A stretch of 64,000 bases of DNA from Vogesella sp. LIG4 (GTDB lineage: Bacteria > Pseudomonadota > Gammaproteobacteria > Burkholderiales > Chromobacteriaceae), in NCBI RefSeq assembly GCF_900090205.1, contig NZ_LT607802.1:839846-903845 (forward strand), written 5' to 3'. A program made the position numbers and the translations under genes. Below the pieces are notes generated by a model. It was not told the origin of the DNA and made no database searches. It saw only the letters and a list, made by a program, of their open reading frames with translations. Below, piece by piece: positions 27,555 to 35,096 of this stretch. Positions within the stretch are counted from its first letter, which is position 1, and every line of letters starts with the position of its first letter.

Positions 27555-28268
27555 CTAGAATTTTTCCAGCGCGGTGAGGTAACGCCACTGCCCTGCCGGC
27601 AGTTTGCCCAGACGCACGCGGCCGATGCGGATGCAGCGGCATTCCACCGCGCGCAGCCCGCTTGCGGCCAACATGGCGGCAATCATGCCCGGCGCCGGCT
27701 TCTTCAGCACCACGCACAGCTGGCGCTCGCTCTGGCGGCTGACCCGGCCGGCGCGCAGCTGTTTGCCATCCAGCTCCACCCCGCCCTGCAGCGCCTTCAG
27801 CACCGCATCGGATACCGGCATCGCCAGGTTCACCAGCCATTCCTGCTCGAAGTCGCCAGCCTGCAGCTGGCGCGCCAGCTTGCCGTCCTGCGTTGCCACC
27901 GTGAGGCCGCTTTCGCCGCCCCGTACCGCACCAAACCACTGCAAGCGGTGCTGGTGCTTGCGCATGTACACCAGCTGGCTGGCGTCCTCGGCGGCTCGCT
28001 GCGCCGGCACCAGCTGCGGCAGCAGCCCGGTTTCGTCCATGCCGGCCGGCTTGTGCAGCAGCATGCTCACCCGCTCCGGCTGCTCGCGCGGCCCGCCGGC
28101 GATGAGTTCGATCTGCTGCTGCGGCAGCACGCGGCTGCCCAGCACGTCCACTACCTTGCCATCCACCAGCACCAGGCCCTGGGCGATGTAATCGTCCGCC
28201 TCGCCGCGCGAGCACAGCCCCAGTTCGGCCATGCGCTTGGACAGGCGAATGCTTTGCTGCTCGCTCAT
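27555..28268 (-). CDS. RsuA/RluF-type pseudouridine synthase homologue lacking the catalytic Asp
   Basis: A 237-residue protein with an N-terminal S4 RNA-binding domain (IRLSKRMAELGLCSRGEADD, residues 7-26) and an RsuA-family fold (MLLHKPAGMDET). The active-site block, normally GRLDxxSxGLLLLTNDG, reads FGAVRGGESGLTVATQDG: the essential Asp is replaced, with R116 at that place. The C-terminal half (QEWLVNLAMPVSDAVLKALQGGVEL, not intact with usual motifs) is otherwise in order. Probably an RNA-binding protein without pseudouridine activity, or an enzyme with a moved catalytic residue. It overlaps yceH by 4 bases. Confidence 0.75.
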   Translation of the reverse strand: MSEQQSIRLSKRMAELGLCSRGEADDYIAQGLVLVDGKVVDVLGSRVLPQQQIELIAGGPREQPERVSMLLHKPAGMDETGLLPQLVPAQRAAEDASQLVYMRKHQHRLQWFGAVRGGESGLTVATQDGKLARQLQAGDFEQEWLVNLAMPVSDAVLKALQGGVELDGKQLRAGRVSRQSERQLCVVLKKPAPGMIAAMLAASGLRAVECRCIRIGRVRLGKLPAGQWRYLTALEKF

Positions 28269-28900
28269 GCCTGCCAGTCCTGTTCCAGCTGTGCCACCCG
28301 CTGCATGAGCTGCGCCAGTTGCGCCTCCAGCTCGGCCACCCGTGCCTCCAGCCCGGCGCTGCCGCCCGTGGTCACAGGGTTGGCCGCAAGCGTGGCGTCG
28401 TAAGGCAGCAGGGTGTGCACCCAGCGCGCCTCGCGCTCGCCCGGCTGGCGCGGCAGTTTTTCCACCAGCGGCGGGTATTTGTCGGCCAGCGCGTTCAGCG
28501 CGGTTTCCACTTCTTCCAGGCCGCTGAAGCTGTACATGCGCCCGGCACGGCTGCGCAGCTCGGCGCTGGTCTGCGCACCGCGCAGCAGCAACAGGCCCAG
28601 CACCGCCAGGCGGGCGCCGTCGATGTTCCAGGCGTAATTGAGGCGATGTTCGTACTTGGCCACGCGGCTGCCGGCCGGCAGGCGTTCGGCCACCAGTTTC
28701 TGCGCCAGCAGGCTGTCCAACGCGGCGGCGAGGTCGCTCTCGGACAGGTTCAGCACCGGCTCGCGGCTGGTGAGCTGGTTGCAGGCCGACTGCAGCGCGT
28801 TCAGCGTCAGCGGGTAGTTGTCCGGCGTCAGCGCCTGTTTTTCGATCAGCGCGCCCAGCACGCGCGCGGCGTGCGGTTCCAGTATCAGTCTGTCGTCCAT
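28265..28900 (-). CDS. yceH: YceH family protein (DUF480)
   Basis: A 211-residue protein with two winged-helix domains. The start LILEPHAARVLGALIEKQAL and the following TPDNYPLTLNALQSACNQ are diagnostic of YceH; GLLLLRGAQTSAELRSRAGR opens the second domain. The last 40 residues form a coiled coil (LEARVAELEAQLAQLMQRV). GAGGAGG precedes ATG 28900. It is translationally coupled to the pseudouridine synthase-like gene. Function unknown; the fold suggests nucleic-acid or protein binding. A motif copy is inside the gene at 28377. Confidence 0.9.
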   Translation of the reverse strand: MDDRLILEPHAARVLGALIEKQALTPDNYPLTLNALQSACNQLTSREPVLNLSESDLAAALDSLLAQKLVAERLPAGSRVAKYEHRLNYAWNIDGARLAVLGLLLLRGAQTSAELRSRAGRMYSFSGLEEVETALNALADKYPPLVEKLPRQPGEREARWVHTLLPYDATLAANPVTTGGSAGLEARVAELEAQLAQLMQRVAQLEQDWQA

Positions 28901-29001
28901 GCTCGTTACCTCCTCGTTGCGGCCGCCATCATCGCACTGCCACCGGCTTGCGGCCAGCCTTGTCTGCGTCTACCCTTGCGCGGGTTTTCGCACGCTGATG
29001 G

Positions 29002-29760
29002 ATGCAGGATATGAAACGGGTGGATGTTTTGCTGGTGGAACAAGGGCTTGCCGCGTCGCGCACCGCGGCGCAGGCGTTGATCGAGGCCGGGCGCGTCAGC
29101 GTGGCCGGCCGGCCGCTGGCCAAGCCCAGCCAGAAGCTGACGGACGACACCGTGTTCGACATCGTGCCGGACGAGGCCGACCGCTACGTGTCGCGCGGCG
29201 GGCTGAAGATGGCCGGCGCGCTGGCGGCAGCCGGGCTGGATGATATCCGCGGCTGGCGCGCGCTGGACGTGGGGCAATCCACCGGCGGCTTCAGCGACTG
29301 CCTGCTGCAGCATGGCGCCGTGCGCGTGGTGGGAGTGGACGTGGGCCACGACCAGTTGGCGCCGCGCATCGCCGCCGACCCGCGGGTGCGCTACTTCGAA
29401 GGCGTGAACGCGCGGGCACTGGACCACGCCACGCTGCTGGCGGCCAACGACGACCAGCCCTTCGACCTGATGGTGTGCGACGTGTCGTTCATTTCGGTGA
29501 CGCTGATCTACCCGTCGGCGCTGCCGCTGATCCGCCCCGGCGGCTACCTGCTGAGCCTGGTGAAGCCGCAGTTCGAGGTGGGCCGCGACGGCCTGGGCCA
29601 CGGCGGCATTGTGCGCGACGAGTCGCTGTACCGTGGCGTGGAGGACAAGATCAGCCAGGCTATCGCCGAGCAGGGCTTCGAACGCCTGGCCTGGTTCGAC
29701 AGCCCGATCAAGGGCGGCGACGGCAACCGCGAGTTCTTCGTGTTCGCGCGCCGGCGCTGA
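29002..29760 (+). CDS. tlyA: TlyA-family rRNA 2'-O-methyltransferase
   Basis: Predicted SAM-dependent ribose methyltransferase of rRNA, named from the hemolysin-like TlyA of mycobacteria. The 252-residue protein has an S4 RNA-binding domain first (KRVDVLLVEQGLAASRTAAQ) and then an FtsJ-like domain: YVSRGGLKMAGALAA (catalytic Lys), ALDVGQSTGGFSDCLLQ (SAM site), DLMVCDVSFIS, LVKPQFEVG and GNREFFVFARR. Start could be ATG 29002 or ATG 29011; neither has a clear ribosome site. A bidirectional terminator follows. Confidence 0.88.
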   Translation: MQDMKRVDVLLVEQGLAASRTAAQALIEAGRVSVAGRPLAKPSQKLTDDTVFDIVPDEADRYVSRGGLKMAGALAAAGLDDIRGWRALDVGQSTGGFSDCLLQHGAVRVVGVDVGHDQLAPRIAADPRVRYFEGVNARALDHATLLAANDDQPFDLMVCDVSFISVTLIYPSALPLIRPGGYLLSLVKPQFEVGRDGLGHGGIVRDESLYRGVEDKISQAIAEQGFERLAWFDSPIKGGDGNREFFVFARRR

Positions 29761-29776
29761 ACGCCGGTCAGCACGC

Positions 29777-29804
29777 AAAACGGGGCGCGATAAGCGCCCC
29801 GTTT
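29777..29804. terminator. Bidirectional terminator between tlyA and the universal stress gene
   Basis: AAAACGGGGCG / CGCCCCGTTT with loop CGATAAG; T-rich on both strands. Confidence 0.8.
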
Positions 29805-29826
29805 GCTATTGCGGCGTTACCCGCGT

Positions 29827-30315
29827 TCAGGCTGCCGTGCCGGCGGACGGGTTATCGTCGTCTTCCGGATTGCGCACCACCAGCAGCGGCAGCGTGGTGC
29901 GGCGCAGCACCGCTTCGGCAAAGCTGCCCAGCAGCAGGTGCTTCCAGCCGCGGTGGCCGTGGGTGCCGAGAATCAGCAGGTCGGAGGCGGCACCGGCGGC
30001 AAAATCCACCAGCACGGTGGCGGCATCAGCACCGCCCTGCGGCGCTTCCAGCAGATGGGCGCTGACATCGCCTACCCCGTGCTGCTGCGCATACTCGCGC
30101 CCTTCGTCCAGGATGAACTGCCCCTGCTTGCGCGCTTCTTCCTGCAGTGCCTGCACGTCCAGCAGCCCGACACTGTCGATGGCGAAATCATGCACGCTGA
30201 TGACGTGCACCAGCGACAGGCGCGCCTTGGCGGCTGCGGCCAGGCGCACGGCTTCGATCAAGGCCGGACGGGCATTGTGGCTGCCATCCAGCGCCACGGT
30301 CAGATGACGGTACAT
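29827..30315 (-). CDS. Universal stress protein, UspA family
   Basis: A 162-residue single-domain Usp. It begins YRHLTVALDGSHNARPALIEA, and the C-terminal nucleotide loop LGTHGHRGWKHLLLGSFAEAVL fits the ATP-binding G-x2-G-x9-G-S pattern, so it likely binds ATP. AGGAATCC before ATG 30315 is the ribosome site. It stands alone, facing tlyA. The role is usually in stress survival; no specific signal can be read here. Confidence 0.9.
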   Translation of the reverse strand: MYRHLTVALDGSHNARPALIEAVRLAAAAKARLSLVHVISVHDFAIDSVGLLDVQALQEEARKQGQFILDEGREYAQQHGVGDVSAHLLEAPQGGADAATVLVDFAAGAASDLLILGTHGHRGWKHLLLGSFAEAVLRRTTLPLLVVRNPEDDDNPSAGTAA

Positions 30316-30490
30316 GGTGGATTCCTCGGGTGGGTTAGCAAGCTGTCATTATGGTCCGCCGGGCCGGACATGCTAAGCGGCGATGCGGCCTTGTTTGATC
30401 TGCTTCAAGACTGGCTTTTACTGTAGCAAGCGCAGCGCCGGCCTGCTGATGCCATGCGGATGCTGAGCTGTGCGCGCGCCGCTGTGCTGG

Positions 30491-30522
30491 AAGGTTGGCC
30501 GCAAGTTCATGCGGCCAACCTT
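30491..30522. repeat. Inverted pair of the window-wide motif
   Basis: AAGGTTGGCCGCA (30491-30503) and TGCGGCCAACCTT (30510-30522) with 6 bases between. Confidence 0.8.
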
Positions 30523-30551
30523 ACCGGCTACGCGGCGGACAAGCGGGTAGA

Positions 30552-30614
30552 CCAGATAAGCGCAGCGCATCCGGGGAGGTTCATTGTTCCCGGATGCGCC
30601 TGCGGCTTATCCGG
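30552..30614. repeat. REP-like hairpin
   Basis: GATAAGCGCAGCGCATCCGG and, inverted, CCGGATGCGCCTGCGGCTTATC form a long imperfect stem. It resembles enterobacterial REP-type palindromes (GATAAGGCG...CGCATCCGG) in sequence. Only this copy was seen in the window. Confidence 0.6.
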
Positions 30615-30652
30615 GCGATGGGGTGACAGGCAAGCCGCGCACCCCATGAAAA

Positions 30653-30683
30653 ATGCGGCCAACCTTTCAAAGGTTGGCCGCAT
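30653..30683. repeat. Perfect inverted pair of the window-wide motif
   Basis: ATGCGGCCAACCTTT, one central C, then its exact inverse: a 31-base perfect palindrome 55 bases past the stop of the glutamine synthetase-like gene. Confidence 0.85.
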
Positions 30684-30686
30684 CGT

Positions 30687-30718
30687 GGCGGAATGCCCCG
30701 AAGGGGCTCCCGCCCTAC
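30687..30718. repeat. REP-like hairpin, single unit
   Basis: GGCGGAATGCCCCGAAGGGG followed by CTCCCGCCCTAC; same ends as the double unit at 17158-17256. On the minus strand the loop is GCCCCTTCGGGGC, a stable UUCG-type hairpin that may end the glutamine synthetase-like transcript. Confidence 0.6.
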
Positions 30719-30737
30719 TGCTATTCGCTAGCCCCGC

Positions 30738-32093
30738 TTACGCCAGCATGGCGAGGAAGCGGCGTTCCCAGGCGGTGATCTCGCCGTGGAAGCTGGCCAG
30801 CTCCACCTCCTTCACTGCCGCGTAGGCGGCGGCGAATTCGGCGCCGAACAAGCGGCTGCAGGCAGTACCTGCGCGCATGCCGGCCAGTGCCGCATCCAGC
30901 GTGGCCGGCAGTTCGCTCACGTCTTCACCGCTGGCGAACACATTGCCCACCGCCGCGGCCGACGGCTGCAGTTCCTCTTCCACGCCCAGCAGGCCGGCGC
31001 CCAGGCTGGCGGCCAGCGCCAGGTAGGGGTTGGCGTCGCAGCCGGGCAGGCGGTTTTCCACGCGGCGGGCTTCCGGGCCGCCCACTGGCACGCGCAGGCC
31101 TACCGAGCGGTTGTCCACACCCCAGCTCAGGTTCACCGGCGCCGCCAGGTTCTTCACGAAGCGGCGGTAGGAGTTGGCGCTGGGGCAGTACAACGGCATC
31201 AGCTCGGCCAGGTAGCGCTGCAGGCCGGCGATGAAGTGGTGGAAGGCATGGCTGGCTTCGCCGTTGGCCTGGCTGAATACATTGCGGCCGGCATCGTCCA
31301 CCACGCTCTGGTGCAGGTGCATGGAGCTGCCCGGCTCGCCGGCCAGCGGCTTGGCCATGCACACCGCGCGCAGGCCGTGGCGCAGTGCGGTTTCCTTCAG
31401 CAGGGTCTTGAACAGGAAGGTCTGGTCGGCCAGCGCCAGCGCATCACCGTGCTTGAGGTTGATCTCGAACTGGCTGGGGCCCATCTCGTGCACCCAGGTA
31501 TCGGTGTCGATGCCCAGCTGTTCGCAACCGCGGTAGATGTCGTCGAAGAAGGCTTCGTGGTCGTTGAGGGTGCTGAAGCTGAAGGCGTCGAAACCGCGTT
31601 CGCTGCGGCCGCCGCGCAGCGCCGGGCTGCGGAAGGCGGCATCGGCGTCGGCATCCGGTGCGAACAGGTAGAACTCCAGCTCCGGCGCCACCACCGGGTG
31701 CCAGCCGCGGGCGGCGTAGCGCGCCAGCACCGCCTTGAGCGCGCTGCGCGGCGCCAGCGGGCTGAGGCTGCCGTCGTGATCCACGTTGTCGCACAGCACC
31801 AGGGCGCGCGGGGTATCGGCCCACGGCACCGGGCGCAGGGTGTTCATGTCCGGCAGCAGGGTGACGTCCGGATCGTTCTCGCCGTAGAAGCGGTAGTCGG
31901 GAAACTCGCCGACACAAGACTGGATGGCCACGGCGCGCGCAATGCGCAGCTGTTGCCCCTTGATGAAGGCCTTGCTCGGCAGGGTCTTGCCGCGGGCAAA
32001 GCCGGTGACATCGGCAAACGCCAGCTCGACGTCACGCACGCCACTGGCAGTAAGCCACTGGGCCTGTTCGGCGCTGGGTACGGGATGCTGCAT
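30738..32093 (-). CDS. Glutamine synthetase-family ligase, PuuA-like (gamma-glutamylpolyamine synthetase)
   Basis: A 451-residue ligase that joins glutamate to an amine with ATP. VVAPELEFYLFAP carries the metal-binding E-x-E; HEMGPSQFEINLKHGDAL, AGEPGSSMHLHQSV, NSYRRFVKNLAAPVNLSWG and RRVENRLPGCDANPYLALAA follow in the family order. The short N-terminal domain (AFADVTGFARGKTLP) and lack of the adenylylation loop fit PuuA-type enzymes rather than GlnA. Putrescine is the likely substrate, by similarity only; no other puu genes are adjacent. AGGAG precedes ATG 32093. Confidence 0.85.
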   Translation of the reverse strand: MQHPVPSAEQAQWLTASGVRDVELAFADVTGFARGKTLPSKAFIKGQQLRIARAVAIQSCVGEFPDYRFYGENDPDVTLLPDMNTLRPVPWADTPRALVLCDNVDHDGSLSPLAPRSALKAVLARYAARGWHPVVAPELEFYLFAPDADADAAFRSPALRGGRSERGFDAFSFSTLNDHEAFFDDIYRGCEQLGIDTDTWVHEMGPSQFEINLKHGDALALADQTFLFKTLLKETALRHGLRAVCMAKPLAGEPGSSMHLHQSVVDDAGRNVFSQANGEASHAFHHFIAGLQRYLAELMPLYCPSANSYRRFVKNLAAPVNLSWGVDNRSVGLRVPVGGPEARRVENRLPGCDANPYLALAASLGAGLLGVEEELQPSAAAVGNVFASGEDVSELPATLDAALAGMRAGTACSRLFGAEFAAAYAAVKEVELASFHGEITAWERRFLAMLA

Positions 32094-32262
32094 CAGACGG
32101 TTCTCCTGGTCAGGTTCATGGCGCGACAGCCGCGCTGTTGTCCGGATTATGCGCGATACAGTTTCGCAGACAAGTACATAGTTCCGACCAGCGGAACAAA
32201 GTCGTTAAATATTTTAATCACGAGGCAAATGACTGCCATCACTGTGGCCTGCGGCCAACACA

Positions 32263-33468
32263 TCACGGCAGCAGGGCAACGCGGTTGCGGCCGGCGTGTT
32301 TGGCCTGGTACATCGCCTCGTCGGCGCGCGCCAGCCAGCCGTGCAGCGCCTCGCCCGGGTGATGCGGCGTAACACCGAACGAGGCGGTAACAGGCAGGCG
32401 GGCACCCTCTACCGGCAAGGCTTGCGCGGCCAGTGTGTCGCACAGCCGCTGCGCCAGGGTGTGCGCGTCGGCCAGCTCGGTATCCGGCAGGATCAGCACG
32501 AATTCCTCTCCGCCAAAGCGTGCCAGCAGGTCGTCCTGGCGCAGGCAGGCCAGCATCCGCTCGGCCACGCCGCGCAGTACGGCATCGCCGGCATGGTGGC
32601 CATGATTGTCGTTTACCTGCTTGAAGTGATCGACATCCAGTAACACCAGCGCTGCCGTGGCATCGGCCTCCACCAGCCGCTTGAGTTCGGCCATGGCCGC
32701 GCGGCGGTTGGGCAACTGGGTCAGCTCGTCCACGTGCGCCATGCGCTCGATGGTCTGCAGCGCCTGCTGCAGCTGCTTGTGCTCGCGCTTGAGCGCTTCC
32801 AGCGCGCTGGCGGCGCGCACATTGGCCGCCATCAGGTCTTCGTTGAGCAGGCTGGCCTGCACGCTGGCACGCACGCCGTGGCGCAGCTGGCGGTGCACCA
32901 CCCAGCCGTACAGGCACAGCAGGCAGAAGTAGAGAAAGCTGGCCACACCGACGTACTGCGCCATGCGGCCAACCCCCAGCACGCCGTGCAGCATGCCTGG
33001 CAGCAGCAGCGCCAGCTCCACCGCCACCACACTGAGCATGAAGGCGGACTGCACGATCATCACCAGCGCACCCACCCCGGCCAGTACCAGGTACAGCATC
33101 ATGGTGAACAGCGGCGATGGCGACTGCAGCCACCAGCCGGCGCTACCCCAGGCCAGCCCCACCAGCACCAGGGTGGCGGCGTTGATGCGCGGCCAGCGTT
33201 GCAGCATGCGCGCGTCCGGCTTGTGCACCAGCACCCAGGCATCCACCAGCAGCTGGATGAACAGCGCCAGGCACAGGCAGGCAAACCACGACCAGAACGG
33301 CACCGTGGGCAGCATGCCCTCCTCGTCCAGCACGAAGTACAGCAGCACGGCGGCACTGGGCGCCGACAAGCCGGCCACCAGGCCGCGGCGCGCCACCAGC
33401 TTGATACAGACGGCCTGTACCTCCTGCTGCAGGCTGGAGCGGGTATCGGGCACGCTGGGCATTACCAT
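32263..33468 (-). CDS. Membrane diguanylate cyclase (GGDEF)
   Basis: Makes the second messenger cyclic di-GMP from two GTP. Of 401 residues, about 1-205 hold five or six membrane helices with no recognised sensor domain; a short coiled coil (ALEALKREHKQLQQAL) leads to the GGDEF domain from about 240. The active site reads ARFGGEEFVLILPD, and the inhibitory I-site RQDD lies five residues before it, so product feedback is expected. VDELTQLPNRRA opens the domain. ATG 33468 is set by AAAGGA; a longer frame overlaps the proA terminator. Confidence 0.92.
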   Translation of the reverse strand: MVMPSVPDTRSSLQQEVQAVCIKLVARRGLVAGLSAPSAAVLLYFVLDEEGMLPTVPFWSWFACLCLALFIQLLVDAWVLVHKPDARMLQRWPRINAATLVLVGLAWGSAGWWLQSPSPLFTMMLYLVLAGVGALVMIVQSAFMLSVVAVELALLLPGMLHGVLGVGRMAQYVGVASFLYFCLLCLYGWVVHRQLRHGVRASVQASLLNEDLMAANVRAASALEALKREHKQLQQALQTIERMAHVDELTQLPNRRAAMAELKRLVEADATAALVLLDVDHFKQVNDNHGHHAGDAVLRGVAERMLACLRQDDLLARFGGEEFVLILPDTELADAHTLAQRLCDTLAAQALPVEGARLPVTASFGVTPHHPGEALHGWLARADEAMYQAKHAGRNRVALLP

Positions 33469-33503
33469 CTGCGGTCCTTTCACATGCTTCTGGCGGGAGA
33501 TGC

Positions 33504-33526
33504 GAAAACCCCGCCAGCTGGCGGGG
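33504..33526 (-). terminator. Terminator of proA
   Basis: On the minus strand CCCCGCCAGCTGGCGGGG (33509-33526) followed by TTTTCG; 30 bases after the proA stop. Confidence 0.8.
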
Positions 33527-33556
33527 TGGATCACGAACTGGCTGGCTGGCGGGTGA

Positions 33557-34816
33557 TCAGCTGCGGATCTGGCCGTCGCCCAGCACCACCCACTTCTGGC
33601 TGGTGAGGCCATGCAGGCCCACCGGGCCGCGGGCGTGGATCTTGTCGGTGGAGATGCCGATCTCCGCGCCCAGCCCGTATTCGAAGCCGTCGGCGAAGCG
33701 GGTGCTGGCGTTCACCATCACGCTGGCGGAATCCACCTCGCGCAGGAAGCGGCGCGCGCGGCTGTAGTCCTCGGTGACGATGGCGTCGGTGTGGTGGCTG
33801 CCGTAGTGGTTGATGTGCTCGATGGCGTCATCGAGGCCACCCACCACCTTGATGGCCAGGATCGGCGCCAGGTATTCGGTTTCCCAGTCGGCCTCGGTGG
33901 CGGCCAGCACCTTGTCGCCGAGGATGCCGCGCGTGCGCTCGCAACCGCGCAGCTCCACGCCCTTCTGCCAGTAGGCATCGGCCAGGCGCGGCAGGATGAA
34001 CTCGGCAAAGGCGGTGTGCACCAGCAGGGTTTCCATGGTGTTGCAGGTGCCGTAGCGGTGGGTCTTGGCGTTCAGCGCGATGTTGAAGGCCTTTTCCGGG
34101 TTGGCGGTGTCGTCGATGTAGACATGGCAGTTGCCGTCCAGGTGCTTGATCACCGGCACCCGCGCATCGCGGCTGATGCGCTCGATCAAGCCCTTGCCGC
34201 CGCGCGGCACGATCACGTCCACGTATTCGGTCATGGTGATCAGCTCGCCCACCGCGGCGCGGTCGGTGGTTTCCAGCACCTGCACCGCGTGCGGCGGCAG
34301 GTCGGCCACGCGCAGGCCCTCGTGCACGCAGGCGGCAATCGCCTGGTTGCTGTGGAAGGCCTCGGAACCGCCACGCAGGATCACCGCATTGCCGGATTTC
34401 AGGCACAGGCCGGCGGCATCGGCGGTCACGTTGGGGCGCGCCTCGTAGATGATGCCCACCACGCCCAGCGGCACGCGCATCTTGCCCAGCTGGATGCCGG
34501 ACGGGCGATAGGTGAAGTCGTCCATCTCGCCCACCGGGTCCGGCAGCGCGGCAATCTGGCGCAGGCCCTCGGCCATGCCGCGCGCGGTTTTCTCCGACAG
34601 CGTCAGGCGGTCCAGCAGCGCCTCTTCCAGCCCGTTCTGCCGGGCGGCGTCCAGGTCCTGCATGTTGGCCGCAATCAGCCGCTCCAGGTCGCGTTCGATG
34701 GCGTCGGCAATCGCCAGCAGCGCCTTGTTCTTCTGGTTGCCGTCGGCCCGCGCCAACGCGCGGCTGGCCTTGCGCGCGGCCTGGCCAACAACGTTCATGT
34801 AGTGCTTGATGTCCAT
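33557..34816 (-). CDS. proA: Gamma-glutamyl phosphate reductase
   Basis: NADPH-dependent second step of proline synthesis, giving glutamate 5-semialdehyde. The 419-residue protein has the ALDH fold: [35 protein letters not shown], and the catalytic Cys in [12 protein letters not shown]. The end [15 protein letters not shown] block ([20 protein letters not shown]) is diagnostic. AGGACAAGACC places the start at ATG 34816, not the upstream TTG. proB is not in the window. Confidence 0.95.
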   Translation of the reverse strand: MDIKHYMNVVGQAARKASRALARADGNQKNKALLAIADAIERDLERLIAANMQDLDAARQNGLEEALLDRLTLSEKTARGMAEGLRQIAALPDPVGEMDDFTYRPSGIQLGKMRVPLGVVGIIYEARPNVTADAAGLCLKSGNAVILRGGSEAFHSNQAIAACVHEGLRVADLPPHAVQVLETTDRAAVGELITMTEYVDVIVPRGGKGLIERISRDARVPVIKHLDGNCHVYIDDTANPEKAFNIALNAKTHRYGTCNTMETLLVHTAFAEFILPRLADAYWQKGVELRGCERTRGILGDKVLAATEADWETEYLAPILAIKVVGGLDDAIEHINHYGSHHTDAIVTEDYSRARRFLREVDSASVMVNASTRFADGFEYGLGAEIGISTDKIHARGPVGLHGLTSQKWVVLGDGQIRS

Positions 34817-35002
34817 GGTCTTGTCCTGCAATGCAACAGTTCGTTATGCACAGCAGGGTACTGCAAAGCAGGCGGATTCGGCCAGTGTTTATCGATAGCC
34901 ACTACACGTGGCCGCGGCCGGCGCATGCTGGCCAAGTGCCTGCTTTATCGGGGTTTGTGCAACGCTTTGCGCTGCTGGAATCCCCCTGATTGCAGCCCGG
35001 GA

Positions 35003-35031
35003 TTGACCTTGGTTGACACTCGCCATACTTT
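35003..35031 (+). promoter_or_regulatory. Putative sigma-70 promoter of prpE
   Basis: TTGACC (35003-35008), 17-base spacer, TACTTT (35026-35031). It leaves a leader of about 60 bases before the prpE start. Confidence 0.45.
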
Positions 35032-35096
35032 GTCTGACAAGCAACCGCTTGATAAAAACAGCGCACCGCGCGAAGCACAACAGGAGAGCCCCCCAG

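Larger units (their letters stand above)
30316..30737. other. 422-base gap rich in palindromes
   Basis: No gene is supported. It contains, in order: a probable promoter region for the universal stress gene, an inverted motif pair (30491-30522), a REP-like hairpin (30552-30614), a second inverted motif pair (30653-30683), and a hairpin with a CCCCGAAGGGG core (30687-30718) that may terminate the glutamine synthetase-like gene. Confidence 0.6.

Noticed and set aside
32080..32100. Neisseria-type DNA uptake sequence near the PuuA-like start
   Set aside because: The bases around ACCGTCTGAT only resemble GCCGTCTGAA and occur once; they are part of the ribosome-site region.
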